Below are positions 44,527 through 55,790 of a stretch of 64,000 nt of DNA, one piece after another. The DNA lies in assembly GCA_013407085.1 (NCBI GenBank), contig JACCGJ010003121.1, positions 1 to 64,000 of the forward strand. The letters run 5' to 3'. Positions within the stretch are counted from its first letter, which is position 1. The number at the start of each line of letters is the position of its first letter. The translations under genes were made by a program, and so were the position numbers. Under the pieces are notes generated by a model. That model was not told the origin of the DNA. It was given only the letters and a program-made list of their open reading frames with translations, and did no database searches. The DNA is from Atriophallophorus winterbourni (taxonomy: Eukaryota > Platyhelminthes > Trematoda > Plagiorchiida > Microphallidae).

Positions 44527-45945
44527 TTAAACAGTATATAAGTGTTCTGGAAACGAATAATGCAATAAAAATTCGTCTAATTTTGTTTTAAAGTCATGCA
44601 AGCTAGTGGCGTGAGCAACGGTTGAAGGTAAACTGTTCCAAGTAAAACAGACATGGACAGAGTAAAAATACCTTCTACAGTTCAGGCGGGAATGGGGTAC
44701 GACCAGCACATATTCATGGGTCCGATAATTCCTCGTATCCCTTCGCGTGAATAAATCCTGTAAGGGATGGTTCGGAGTATGGAATATTTTGTAGAGTAAG
44801 ATAAGGTCTCCTCTGATTCGTCGATAGGGAAAATCGAACAGATTCAGTTGAGCTATCCTTTCTTTATATGGTTTGTTTCGGATGCTGAGAACTAGTTTCG
44901 TTGAGCGGTGATAGATTCGCTGCATAAGTTCCACATCCCTCTTGAGCCACGGAGACCATGACTGCACACCGTATTCCATGACTGGTCTCAAGTATGTATT
45001 CATAATCCTTGGGAATATCTTGGGCGAAAATTTCCCAAATACACGTTTGAGTAGATTTAGAACACGTGTTGCTTTTTTAAAGGCACTGTTAGTTTGAGTG
45101 ATGTTTTTAAACTGGAGCATATCCAGACACCCAAATCTTTTTCTTCACTGCAATTTTCAAGGACATGCGAACCTATGTGATATGTGAACTCTACTCGATT
45201 CCCCACATTCATGATCCTGCATTTGTTGAAGTTAAACGGCAGTTTGTTCTTCAACGACCAGCTGTGAAGCGTATCAAGATCCTTTTGTAATAGCAGACAG
45301 TCTTCTGGACTACGAATGCTGCGCCAAATCTTTATGTCGTCCGCAAATAACGAAATGTTACATCGAACAATTTCCGGTATTTCATTGACATAAACCAGAA
45401 AGAGGATCGGACCAAGGACTGAGCCTTGGGGAACTCCGCTAGTTGCTGCAATTGGTTTGGATAATGCACCATCAACACGTACCTGGTTAGTGCGATTTGT
45501 TAGGTAGTCATTTAGCCAATTCAGCAACTTTCCAGTGATACCAAGCCTTTCAAGCTTCTGCAGTAGTAGGGAATCGTCAACACGATCGAATGCTTTCGAA
45601 ATATCTAAGTAGCACGCGTGTATTGCTTGTCCTTTATCTACCGATTTTGTCCAATCATCTAGCGTTACCAGTAAATTAGACAAACAGGAATAATTTCGTC
45701 TGAATCCATGCGGGTTCCTCGAAAGCAACTGATTATTCTCGAAATGTTTCATTAGATCGTCAACAATGAGTCGCTCAAGTAATTTTGAAATCACTGGTAA
45801 CAGAGTAACGGGTCGGTAATTGGAAACATCAGAGCGATTTCCACCTTTATAAATTGGAGAAATTATTCCTCGTTTCCAATCTGTAGGAATCAATCCGCTT
45901 GCCAGTGTTTGCTCGAACAAATAAGTGAGTGGTTTGCATAGCAAA
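44527..45945 (-). pseudogene. CR1-D reverse transcriptase, main part
   Basis: Contains IPTDWKRGIISPIYKGGN, NYRPVTLLPVISKLLERL, ACYLDISKAFDRVDDSL, SGVPQGSVLGPILFLVYVNE and LFADDIKIW, so all palm motifs are intact. The thumb region ends KDLGVWICSSLKTS before a frameshift near 45100. The next frame carries NTYLRPVMEYGVQSWSPW to the stop. The 5-prime edge at 45934-45945 is the left target duplication of the RTE. Confidence 0.9.
45934..45945. repeat. Target-site duplication TTGCATAGCAAA, left
   Basis: Exact 12-bp repeat with 48243-48254. Removing the RTE and one copy joins the CR1-D reading (LLC...). Confidence 0.9.
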
Positions 45946-48242
45946 TCGATCACCTATCGATTTCACGAAAATGGAGACATAGTCTCCTTGATACACGCGT
46001 AATGCGAGGTGCGGATGTTGCTTCAGACCACTACCTTCTAATGGCCAAAATTAAAATCAAGTTGAGAGCTTTCTGCGAAACCGGCAGTCGGCCTAGTGTA
46101 AAGTACCACACACAGAAACTAAGGGAAGAGCGTACAAGAGAGATTTTCTCAATCTCACTGAAAAACAGATTCGAATCGCTCAACAACTTAACCCCTGAGC
46201 TCCCAATAAATGAACACTGGACCGCTCTGAAAGACTGTTGGCAAGACACTTGTAAGCACGTAATTGGCAGACGGGTAAAGAAAGACAAAGAGTGGATCTC
46301 GAGTGAGACTTGGACACTGATCAACTCGAGAAGGCAGCTGAAACAACAAATCCTCCGGTGTAAGGACACCAAGCAGAAAAACCAACTGATCAAACAATAC
46401 GGCTCCCTAAATAAAGACGTGAAACGAAGTGCCAGAAGTGACAAGAGGCGGTTCTATGAAATGCTGGCAACGGAGGCGGAAAATGCAGCAGAAAAGAGAG
46501 ACCTGAACACCGTCTACAACATTACCAGAACCTTATCAGGAAGGAAAATACCTTACGGCAAAATAATAAAGGACGGTGAAGGTAACCTTATCAGTCAGGA
46601 ATCGGTGCAAAGAAAGCGATGGATGGAGCACTTCAAGGAACTCCTAAATCGACCAGCACCTACTTCAGTCACTGACATCCCACCTGCAGCAGATTTGCTA
46701 GACGTAAACACCGACCCCCCCGGTCGAAATGAAATCCTTTTTGCCTTAAAATCGCTAAAGAATGGCAAAGCACCAGGCCCAGATGGGATTCCACCAGAAG
46801 CTCTGAAGGCTGATTTGGACACCTCGGCTGATATGTTACTTCCTCTGCTGCAGAAAATCTGGTCAGAAAGACGGGTCCCAAATGATTGGAAGAGAGGTCA
46901 TTTGGTCAAACTTCCTAAGAAAGGGGATCTGAGGCTATGCAAAAACTGGCGAGGTATCATGCTGCTCTCAGTCCCTAGTAAAGTACTTACACGCATCATC
47001 CTTATGCGTTTGCGCGACGCTATCGACCAAGTGTTACGGCCAGAGCAATCAGGCTTCAGAAAACAAAAGTCTGGTATCGACCAAATTGCGACCCTCCGCA
47101 TAATAATTGAACAAAGCATTGAATGGCAATCGCCTCTCTGCCTCAACTTCATAGATTTTGAGAAAGCCTTCGACAGTGTGGACCGCGAATTCATATGGAA
47201 GCTTTTGCCACACTATGGGGTCCCACCGCTGTATATTGACCTCATAAAGCAGCTGTATGAAGGTGCCTCCTGTCAGGTAATTCACAACGGAAGACTGACC
47301 GATCCATTTGCAGTTGAGACTGGCGTTCGCCAGGGATGCCTGTTGTCCCCAATGATTTTTCTGTTGGTAATAGACTGGATAATGAAACAGACAGTAAAAG
47401 GTGAGAGGAATGGTATCGATTGGAAGGAATCCGAGCATTTGGAGGATCTGGAATACGCTGATGATGTCTGCTTGATATCACGTGACCCCCAACGTCTTCA
47501 GAGAAAGACCGATAGACTAGCACACTTTGCTTCATATGCAGGACTACGCGTGAATACCGAAAAAACAGAAGTCCTCCGTGTGCTAACTGATGAGCACCCA
47601 TCAATCACCATCAATGGTAAAGCAGTCAAAGACGTCACGCAATTCGTCTACCTCGGCAGCATTGTTTCAATAAGTGGTGGCACGGACGAAGACATAGTCG
47701 CCAGAATCGGCAAAGCAAGATACGCGTTCATAGCTTTGAAACCCATTTGGGAGTCGAAGGTTCTATCAAAACGCACGAAACTCCGTATATTCAGAAGCAA
47801 CGTCAAATCCGTGCTACTCTATGGATCGGAAACCTGGCGAGTGACAGCAAAGTCTTCTGGCCGCTTGCAATCATTCCACAATAATTGCCTTCGTCGAATT
47901 ATTGGGGTAAAATGGCCAGAAAAGATAAGGAATCAAGACCTGTGGCAGATTGCTGCTGAGGACCCGATCGCCCAGCAGATCAGTAGAAGAAAGTGGAGAT
48001 GGGTTGGGCACACCTTGCGGAAACCTTATGATGACATCACGCGTCATGCTCTGGTATGGAACCCAATCGGGAAGAGACGGGTCGGACGCCCAAGGATATC
48101 TTGGAAGCGCTCGTGTGAAGAGGAAATCCGCAAGTGTGGACTTAACTGGAACGACATCAAACTGGCTGCTATGGACAGACAAAAGTGGAGACAAGTTGCT
48201 GAGGCCCTATGTTCCTCCAGGAACTCAAGGGATTAAGTCAAG
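45946..48242 (+). mobile_element. RTE-like LINE, 5-prime truncated, nested in CR1-D
   Basis: The insertion is bounded by a perfect 12-bp target duplication. It begins inside the endonuclease, at DHLSISRKW, and the frame is open from the first complete codon (about 45948) to the TAA at 48234. Only six bases (gtcaag) separate the stop from the target duplication, so the 3-prime UTR is almost absent and there is no poly(A). Confidence 0.9.
45948..48236 (+). CDS. RTE-like endonuclease remnant and reverse transcriptase, intact frame
   Basis: The frame includes the last endonuclease motif RGADVASDHYLL, a linker, and an RT domain with LKNGKAPGPDGIPPEAL, WKRGHLVKLPKKGDL, FIDFEKAFDSVDREF, GVRQGCLLSPMIFLLVIDW and the catalytic LEYADDVCLIS. 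A C-terminal region holds WRWVGHTLRKP and GRPRISWKR. An ATG at 46002 would give 744 residues; it is not the original start, because the frame is open upstream to the truncation. All RT catalytic residues are present, but without the endonuclease it could not retrotranspose by itself. RTE clade is my best fit; another APE-type clade is possible. Confidence 0.9.
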   Translation, partial: DHLSISRKWRHSLLDTRVMRGADVASDHYLLMAKIKIKLRAFCETGSRPSVKYHTQKLREERTREIFSISLKNRFESLNNLTPELPINEHWTALKDCWQDTCKHVIGRRVKKDKEWISSETWTLINSRRQLKQQILRCKDTKQKNQLIKQYGSLNKDVKRSARSDKRRFYEMLATEAENAAEKRDLNTVYNITRTLSGRKIPYGKIIKDGEGNLISQESVQRKRWMEHFKELLNRPAPTSVTDIPPAADLLDVNTDPPGRNEILFALKSLKNGKAPGPDGIPPEALKADLDTSADMLLPLLQKIWSERRVPNDWKRGHLVKLPKKGDLRLCKNWRGIMLLSVPSKVLTRIILMRLRDAIDQVLRPEQSGFRKQKSGIDQIATLRIIIEQSIEWQSPLCLNFIDFEKAFDSVDREFIWKLLPHYGVPPLYIDLIKQLYEGASCQVIHNGRLTDPFAVETGVRQGCLLSPMIFLLVIDWIMKQTVKGERNGIDWKESEHLEDLEYADDVCLISRDPQRLQRKTDRLAHFASYAGLRVNTEKTEVLRVLTDEHPSITINGKAVKDVTQFVYLGSIVSISGGTDEDIVARIGKARYAFIALKPIWESKVLSKRTKLRIFRSNVKSVLLYGSETWRVTAKSSGRLQSFHNNCLRRIIGVKWPEKIRNQDLWQIAAEDPIAQQISRRKWRWVGHTLRKPYDDITRHALVWNPIGKRRVGRPRISWKRSCEEEIRKCGLNWNDIKLAAMDRQKWRQVAEALCSSRNSRD

Positions 48243-48254
48243 TTGCATAGCAAA
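48243..48254. repeat. Target-site duplication TTGCATAGCAAA, right
   Basis: Exact match to 45934-45945, directly after the RTE end. Confidence 0.9.
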
Positions 48255-49700
48255 CTCGCAAATCGCTTCAATATTTTCGGGGTTATTCCGTCGGCCCCAG
48301 AAGACTTTCCGCTTTTAAGATTAAATAAACTTTGGAGGACGCGTTTCTCATTCACTTAGGCAACCGTGTTTGAAATTGGTTGGATTGGGCTGTTTTCTTG
48401 CATTTCTAATCTGGGTTTGAAATACGGAGGAAGAAAACGTGGCTAAGCATCAGCAGTTTCTGCTGCAGTTGTTGTTGCCCACTGATGTGTTTCACGGACG
48501 CTACTCCCGGTTTCAATCACCTTAGCTTGAATCGTTAACCATACGATATAGTATTTTGGGGTTTCGCTCAATCATACTTGATATCACTTCTTGGGAGCAC
48601 AACTTGTCTTGGATGACAAATTTGTTTGCTGTGTACCGCAGTAAACGGAATGTTTCCCAGGTCTCGGATGATGGTTTTTGCCGATGGTGTCGCCAAGCAC
48701 TGTTTCGTACCGTTAACCACTTACGAGTTCGGCTTCTTAATTTAAAGTTTTTTCTTGAGTTTCCGAGGACAAATTCGGAGCTCACTTCGATTGAACTTTT
48801 GAGATTGATATTAGCATATCCAAAACTCATGTACGTTGCTGGTTTCCGGTTGGAAGGTAAACGTGTTTTTCAGAGCATCACTCAACGCCATAGTGTTGAT
48901 CCGCCTAACTTGTTTACGGGCATCATTTGTTCTTACAGCTTCAAACAGATAGTCAAACTGGATGACGACGTGATCACTTAGTCCCAGTGGACTTTCGTAA
49001 GCAACGTGTCTGGTTTGCAGTCAGAAATCGTTCAAAGATCATTGTGAAGACTTCCAATATCCAGTTGTAGTTTTGTTTTGTTGATGTCATTCATTCTTTC
49101 GGATTGACAAACATAATCGAATAAGAGGAACCAGGTGGTCGCTAGAACCCAATGGAGTTCGTATCCGAGATTTTCGACGGCGTGTTCCTCCCTCGTTAGC
49201 ATGAGATCCAGGACGGATGGCGCGTTACCTTCTCTATATATCTAGTGTTATCGAATACGTGGTTATAAAAAAGAATATCGAAGATCAGTTCTTAAAACGC
49301 ATCGTCCAGCGAATTCGTCGAAAGAGCGTTTTTCTTCATCAAGTTTGGAAGGTTGAATTCTCCCATAACCAAGAGTGGCGTTTGAAATCTGGCAACCAGA
49401 AGTCGATTTTTCTGGAGTAGTTCAACATTGTGCGCTTCACTTGCGCTTGAAGCCCGATAAATCACGCCAACAATGCAGTCATCTCCAGTTGTCAGCTTAA
49501 TTGAGCACCACAGAGTATCCAATACACGTAGGTCAATATCGTCAATTTCTCTGCATGATAACTTTTGGTTGTAGTAAAGTGCTACGCCACCGCCGCGTCC
49601 CGTACGGTCTTGACGGAGAACAGACATTCCTTTCAGTGTCAGTACTATACGGAGTAAATCCTTATCCAGAGTTTGGTATCAAAAATGGTAAAATCCAGCG
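48255..49700 (-). pseudogene. CR1-D 5-prime part: endonuclease and pre-RT
   Basis: 49292-49627 encodes SVLRQDRTGRGGGVALYYNQ, SIKLTTGDDCIVGVIYRASS and LLVMGEFNLP (GDFN box changed to GEFN). 48840-48980 encodes SDHVVIQFDYLFEAV. 48522-48830 encodes RSRTRKWLTVRNSAW and NPKILYRMVND. Stops and shifts separate them. The catalytic Asp of the GDFN box is Glu here. Confidence 0.82.
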
Positions 49701-49719
49701 TTCCGAGCACCATTCGTGA

Positions 49720-50430
49720 AGAATCATTCATTTACTACGCATTCCATGTCTGACCGAGTATCAAACACTGGTTCCACGTTAGTAGCCTCGATCGCTCTAA
49801 ATTTTACTTCGCTTTTCTTCATCAAAAATTACTTTTCATGCATAGGTCAACGCAATGGGAACAATAAGAGCTATAACTATAAAGGGCACATCATCAATTA
49901 GTTCAGCAAAATCTGGCAAAACCCATGATTTTGTGCTAATTGTTTCCATAGAGCGATTTCCCTTATATTTACTGATATATGAGAGAAACATCCTATTTCG
50001 CTAATCATTTTCATTTCATTTCATCATCAAAATTCACATATAATATCATTTAGTTTAATGTTATTCTAACATTAGTCATGTGGGTTTATTGATGTTAAGC
50101 TCACAAATCCTTGTTACCAATTATTACCAACATTATAGACTACCCACCCAGTTGTCAACGAAACTTGTGTTACACACGAAGCTTGTAGTTGGTTAATGTG
50201 ATTCTTAAATCATTTCTACTCATTTGTTACATCAAAGGAATTTCGATTAGTCACATGCTCGACTCAATGTTAATGTTGCCTGCTTCCTTGTGAATCGATG
50301 GCATAAAACTGACGTGTTTTAAAATCAGGTTTGTTAGTTGGGCGTTGCCTTTGTGAATGTGACTTTTTAGCAGTTCTGAAACTTGTATGATTACATAAAC
50401 ATTTTCGGTTGATACAAGTAGGAAACAAAT
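49720..50430. other. Spacer without recognised feature
   Basis: A+T-rich DNA with no reading frame, repeat copy or RNA gene that I can support. Confidence 0.4.
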
Positions 50431-50434
50431 CTAT

Positions 50435-50880
50435 GTGTTGCACAATGTAATGGCTTTTCATAACTCAGAAATTTTTATCGTAAAAAAAGCAGTAAGCTTA
50501 ACAAAATTACCAAGTATATGGAATAAAAATTTAAAATCTCTCAAACATCAACAGGGATTCAAGGATTTATGGTTGAAAATGTTAATACTTTACAACACCA
50601 CAGGATTACGGTATGAATAAAACATGAAAATTACAATAGTATAAAAGCAATAGAGAATATCAAATGTAAGGCTCACGAATGATATTCGTTTGCAAGTGCA
50701 AATCCAATTTCGCTTTAAAAATCGCCTGGCAAGGAGAGTTCACCACATGTTGGGGTAGGGAATTCCAATTCGTTCGTACGGCGAAAAAATGGCGCCAACA
50801 ATCAATACGGGAACTTGGAACGTAAAGGGATAAGATATGTCCGCGTGTCACTTTTCCATCATATACATCAAGCAAGTGTT
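50435..50880 (-). mobile_element. CR1-like LINE 3-prime end
   Basis: The minus strand encodes RGHILSLYVPSSRIDCWRHF, then NWNSLPQHVVNSP, the C-terminus of a CR1 protein. It is followed by a tail with an attctgagt-like tgtaatggcttttc segment at about 50445-50500. The rest of the element is absent. Confidence 0.7.
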
Positions 50881-50990
50881 TTAGTGGATGTCATTCGGTA
50901 GACACAATTCTATAGGTAAAAATAATAAGGCGTCGTATCCTCATGAAAAAATAAAGTTTGTAATAAATCTGTGAGAGTAGTTTATGTGTA

Positions 50991-51022
50991 ACGTTTCGCT
51001 TCTGACACAGAAGCTTCGTCAG
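50991..51022 (-). ncRNA. Hammerhead-like motif (second type)
   Basis: Minus strand: CTGACGA, one extra A, a perfect six-pair stem GCTTCT/AGAAGC with loop GTGTC, then GAAAC and GTT. CTGANGA and GAAA match the hammerhead core, but the extra A and the short stem I are non-canonical. Its neighbours do not belong to the foldback family. Confidence 0.35.
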
Positions 51023-51369
51023 ACCAAGGGTGTCAGTACGAACAGGGATCAAGCTTAAATTGCATTCACCTGACCAATCATACGCTTGTTAAGAACTGCA
51101 CAGTCCATTGTGGATTCTGCGCTCGTTAAGAAGGACAGGCGCGTTCAATATCAACTGACGCACCACCACCCCTACGTGCCGTATAATCCCTTAATTGTTC
51201 TAGTCTTGGCAGGTGTGAATGACATCTGCTAACAGATTAGCGCGATTGCGCACACTAGGGGTTACGCACGTTAATGTTTATCCGCTGCAGGTCCGGACGC
51301 CAGATTGTGGAGATATCAGCCCCATCCACCTTATTGACAGCATTCTTACCAGCCTTTGTCATTTCAACC

Positions 51370-51775
51370 GCCTCAGCGTGAAGTCGTTCCATGTATGGTT
51401 AACGGTACGAAACATTGCTTGGCGACACCATCGGCAAATCCCATCATCCGAGACCTGGGAAACATTCCGTTTACTGCGGTACAAAGCAAACAAATTTTTC
51501 ATCCAAGACAAGTTGTGCTTCCAAGAAGTGATATCAAGTATTATGAAGCGAAACCCCAAAATACTATATCGTATGGTTAACGATCAAGCTAAGGTGAAAC
51601 CTGGAGTAGCGTCCGTGAACACATCAGCTGGACCAACAACAACTGCAGCAGAAACTGCTGCATTCTTTTTGATTTTATTTTATTTGTACATATATACCTA
51701 TAGTTCGACTTTATGGTTTTTGTAAATTATATTGCTTTTTCAACCATAAATCTTGAATCTTGAATCAATTTCTTG
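51370..51775 (+). mobile_element. CR1-like internal deletion derivative
   Basis: A pre-RT stretch (WLTVRNIAWRHHRQIPSSET, NPKILYRMVNDQAKVKPGV, AAETAAF) closely related to CR1-D runs directly into a 3-prime tail region (catatatacctatagttcg) and ends in cttgaatcttgaatc repeats at about 51758-51772. The RT domain is missing entirely, so the 5-prime half and tail were joined by deletion or by template switching. Confidence 0.72.
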
Positions 51776-51899
51776 GATTAAGAAGAAACTGTACTCAAAT
51801 GATACGATAAATTAGACTTTTATAACTAGCACCCGACTGGATCCGTAAGGATAGAAGAAGAAGAAATTGTCTTCATTCATATGAACGAATATTTAGCAA

Positions 51900-52730
51900 T
51901 TGCCAATGGCTCACATGATCTCATCAAACATAGCGTGAAAATTTTCAGTATGTGCATCTTTGTGGATACAGAAGCTAATTTCAGTCCAATAGTCATTTGC
52001 AAATCTTCTTGCAGTCTGTTGGACCTTATTCTTAGCTGCTCTTAGACGTAAGTTTTCATCTGTTGTAATACCTTTGAACTTCAAGAATGCTGAGCGTTTC
52101 TCGTTCCTAACAGCTGTTATCTCAGAAGCTTTTGCTTCGAACTTGTCGCTCGTTCGAGCATTCTTCAAACTGTAAGTGGAAAGTGCCACTTGACATATGC
52201 AGCTTTTTAGCGATTCCCAGTTTTCTGAAGCCGATTCAAGTTGGGTTGTCTTGTTAAACTCGCGTTGTGCAGACGATTGCAAATCCCGCAGCTAGATTAG
52301 ATTCGCACATGCGAGTGACGTCTATCCTTGACTTAGCGGACAATTCTGTGAAAAATTCAGTTTTGCACAAATCAGCGAATGGTCAGTGTCGAAATCTGTG
52401 CTTTGATATGATTTGGTGAGAAGCACGCTTCCTATATTAGTGCGCCTAAAGATAATGAGATCAAGTTTATGACAATTATTAAACCGAGGATGTTTTTCAG
52501 AGACTTTATGCTGTGGTTTGTTTGAAGGAAATTGTTGCTGACACAAAGAATAAACTGTGTGTACAGTTCTAAAAGGCATTATCCGTTTTCGTTGGTTCTA
52601 CCTAATCCGATCTTTCCGAGACAGTTTAGCCAAGGTTCGTAATCCGCACCAACTCTGGCAATGAAATCACCCAATATCACTACAAATTTTTTCGTAGCAT
52701 CGTGCCTTTCGGTCGCATTATTTTGAGCTC
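51900..52730 (-). mobile_element. APE-type LINE endonuclease fragment, non-CR1
   Basis: Minus-strand pieces read GDFIARVGADYEPW, then SEKHPR and HKLDLIIFRRTN, then QSTDFDTDHSLICAKL, the endonuclease end with the terminal DH motif. A linker region follows (AVRNEKRSAFLKFKGITTDE, NKVQQTARRFANDYW). This layout is widespread among invertebrate LINEs of RTE or related type. GDFN has become GDFI. Frames are broken near 52300 and 52560. Confidence 0.75.
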
Positions 52731-52739
52731 CTGATTATC

Positions 52740-53600
52740 AGGATATACTGTTTTAACACTTACACGTACGTGCAACGCAGTTAATACTCTTCAAGTCCTC
52801 AAAGCGATTAACGTCATCGGAAAGATCTTATTCTTCACCATCGACTGGTTGTATATTCAACATCGTGCGATCAACTACCGAAGCGTATCGCCAGATTCAA
52901 TTCTGATTTTACTCTTATTCGGGAACACCGCTTTTTTGTCGCGCTCACGATATCCATCATCGATCGCTCGACAGAACCACTGCACACACAACTGAACAGT
53001 GCTGCTCACAACCCTGACCGGATAACCCCGAAAAGAAAACAACGCACATCGGGCTGTTTGTGTACGGTCCTAAGGCGAGGTCTGTCACGTGTTACGCTTT
53101 TTCGTTGAAAGTGCATGCAAAATGCGACAAATCGCGGACCTCGGATTTGGTAGAGAATACTAATTGAGATAATTATCCAGGTGTTTGTTACGCTAGCCAG
53201 GTTTGCAAGGCCAAACCAACAGCGTCAGTCTCGAAGGCGAAAATCCCTGAGTATGAAATAGAGACGCGTTTAAATGGACTGGAATGCACATTAAAAACTG
53301 AATCAACGTAATAAAGACACCATCGTTACCAAACTTAGTGTTTACTGCCAAAGGGCCGATAGAAAATCTATCATAATCGAATAGGCCAAAATTTGGCCAG
53401 ATAACCGCGCAGATGGTGACTAAAACGGGTAAGTGTTCGCCGGGATAAGTGACTCCTCAACCTAACGGAGACGAGAAGAGACTCAGAAAAACCAGTTCTA
53501 AAAAGACCGACTTAAATTATAAACCGAAATCCTCGGATACAAACCTTAGTTTTATATGAACCAACGTGACCCAGTCATGGGAAACGCTGTTCGAAGTCAA
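52740..53600. other. Spacer without recognised feature
   Basis: Possibly more 5-prime remnants of the LINE at 51900-52730, but nothing I can align. No exon recognised. Confidence 0.35.
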
Positions 53601-53619
53601 GCAACAACATGCCTCAGTT

Positions 53620-54115
53620 AAGTAAAATAAAATGTGAATTTGATAAGGAACGATCGAGAGAGAAGTGGTGGCGCTGTTGCGCTTTATTATCATAATCGCC
53701 TCCAGTACCGTCCAATAGACAACACAGAATTCACCCTCGAGGATACAATTTGGAGTTCTTTAACACTAATATCTGGTGAGGTTTGCAAGATTGGTGTGAT
53801 CTACCGGTCTGCTTCATCTATGTAATCGTACAACGAATGGTTGATCCGAGTGCTTCAGCCCTTGACTCGCACTCAGCAAGCAGCAATACTTATTATGGGT
53901 GATTTTAACCTGCCTACGCTTTATCTCAAAGACGTTCATTCCCCACAAACAACAACAATGTTCACGAAGCACTCGGAGAAGAGGTTATCGGTGATCAACG
54001 CTTTCCATGTACACCTCAGTCTATTGGTCATGACGCTGTTTAAAAGGATCACTTTTAGTGGATTTGGATCAATTCCACTGTACTTCAGTGATCGTGGTAG
54101 ACGGAAAATATAGAC
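53620..54115 (+). mobile_element. CR1-like endonuclease fragment
   Basis: NLIRNDRERSGGAVALYYHN, GEVCKIGVIYRSAS, then a stop, then QQAAILIMGDFNLPTLYLKD. This is the APE-type endonuclease with an intact GDFN box; the sequence decays after about 53960. No RT follows it. Confidence 0.78.
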
Positions 54116-54404
54116 CGTAATTTCCTCAGAAATGTTCATAATTTCTGTCAGAAATCTCCACTGTTTATGATTGTGGCTAGCGCGTTCGCGAATAGAAGAA
54201 TCACCAATGACTTCCGGAATCTTATGTAAAATGAGACTACGGGAGGAATGCTTTCAGTGGTTTTGCCGTGTCTCTCGCACCATGCAGTATCGGGGTAGAA
54301 GCGGCACGAAGTTTCAGAGCTACTTCGTACCATGTATGCCTTTATCAATCTATGAATAAATCTATGAATGAATAAATCTTTCAAGTCTCTTTCATTGTTT
54401 ACGG

Positions 54405-55240
54405 TTACTTAAAACAATCGTGTTTGTTGTGGTGAGGTGAATCACGATTTTTAGTAAGTTGATTCAATGAAATGGGTGTAACATTATTTATTTTCATCAT
54501 TTTGCACAGGTTAAACCTTGGCTTAAGCTCGTGTTGCTTCTGAGCCTCAAATAGTGATGCATCTGGCTCTAGTATATTCTGACATATTACACTTAAGTTG
54601 TTGAACCGGGTGGCTGATCGATTGTTCGAAGTTTTCATAGTTTGTCTACTTGTATTCTTTTCAATAGCTATATAGGCTTAGTTACCAGCTCCCGAAACTG
54701 AATGGCCTTGAGCTGCTGTGGCACATGATTTCAGTGTTTGTGCCGGGTTTACATGCTCGTTAGTTTAATATATATGTTGGCGTCTCGAACTGACGTTGCT
54801 TGGTTCATTATCGTCCACTTTTCTCCATCTCGTTTGGTCAGAAATAGCTTTGTTATTCTCTAAAATACAACTGTCATTTGTTGTTTGTTTGAGTACAGAG
54901 GGCGCTGATTGCGTGCGAGTTTCTAGCAAGAAATCGAGTTTAAGTTCGATTTCTTTAAAACGCGATTCAAGGGTGACCATTCGCGTCTCTGAGATCAGTC
55001 CCTGAATTGTTGTTTCTACCGATGCTGGGTCGCAGAGACCTCGTGAACTCTGTCTCCATTCGGAGCAGATGTAGCAAACTCGCGCGATATGATTGCCTTT
55101 GATTACATTTATAGGTTCCTTCGTCATGGTCGTATCGCAGCTAGCGTGTATTTTGCCTGAACAAACATGAGAGATCACAGCACTCGTCTTCACAGTTAGA
55201 CCTTTCGTACAGCTTTTGCACTTTTGTCATACGGCTTTCT
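54405..55240 (-). mobile_element. CR1-like ORF1 remnant with PHD-like zinc finger
   Basis: Minus-strand order: CKSCTKG (about 55220), HVCSGKIHASCDT, CYICSEW, a coiled-coil-like stretch LESRFKEIELKLDFLLETR, then in another frame NLSVICQNILEPDASLFEAQ. The C-X2-C, H-x-C, H-x2-C and C-X2-C spacing fits a PHD/RING-type finger, which is known from ORF1 of CR1-group elements. It parallels 57451-58096, so the two belong to related elements. Confidence 0.65.
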
Positions 55241-55790
55241 GGGTCATCTTTTCGCGTTTATGTGCGGTCGTGTGTGTTTCTGTGTCCAAGTTAGCGAGGC
55301 GAGTCATGTTTCTTGTAGGCAATGGAATATCGATCGCTTGTTTTCGACGAGATAAAGTTCATGCGTGAGCAAATCTAGACAAATCTAGACAAAGATGTTA
55401 CCCACGATGCTGAGCTTCACGGCCACATTTCATTGTTGAGAGAGAGCTCAAAGGATGTTGAATGCTGTGCTCTTTCAAGTGGATGTAAATTCAACTATAT
55501 GCGTTGAAGACTGCTAACTTTTGCACGCGTGAATGTAACTTTTAAATTAATCTCGAATAGAAAAAATCAACGTGTTATCCTTCCGTGGCGGAAAGATGGA
55601 ATAAATCGATAGATATTGACGAGACGATCACGGAAATATTAAAATTATCCCTGTACCACTTGGAATCGAACAGTAATTCGCTGAAGAGTGAGAACGTAAA
55701 GTTATTCTAGCCGCTGGTAAACTTTCATGTGTCCCGACTAAGTGAATGGCGGTGAAATCAAGTGGTATCTTTCGTGATTTTAGGAAACGA
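55240..55790. other. Spacer without recognised feature
   Basis: No gene or repeat recognised. A short tandem copy caaatctagacaaatctaga is at about 55370-55391. Confidence 0.35.

Larger units (their letters stand above)
44430..49700 (-). mobile_element. CR1-D: CR1-like LINE split by a nested RTE insertion
   Basis: Order on the minus strand: endonuclease (49292-49640), endonuclease end with SDHVV (48840-48980), pre-RT (48522-48830), RT start KSSGADGITPKILKRFASLLC (48245-48310), then the 2297-bp RTE insertion, RT (45100-45953), C-terminal part (44527-45120) and tail (44430-44525). Without the insertion the RT is interrupted by one frameshift near 45100, with others upstream. Confidence 0.85.

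Noticed and set aside
46031..46444. Long minus-strand frames opposite the RTE reverse transcriptase
   Set aside because: They are shadows of the plus-strand RT, with no motif of their own.
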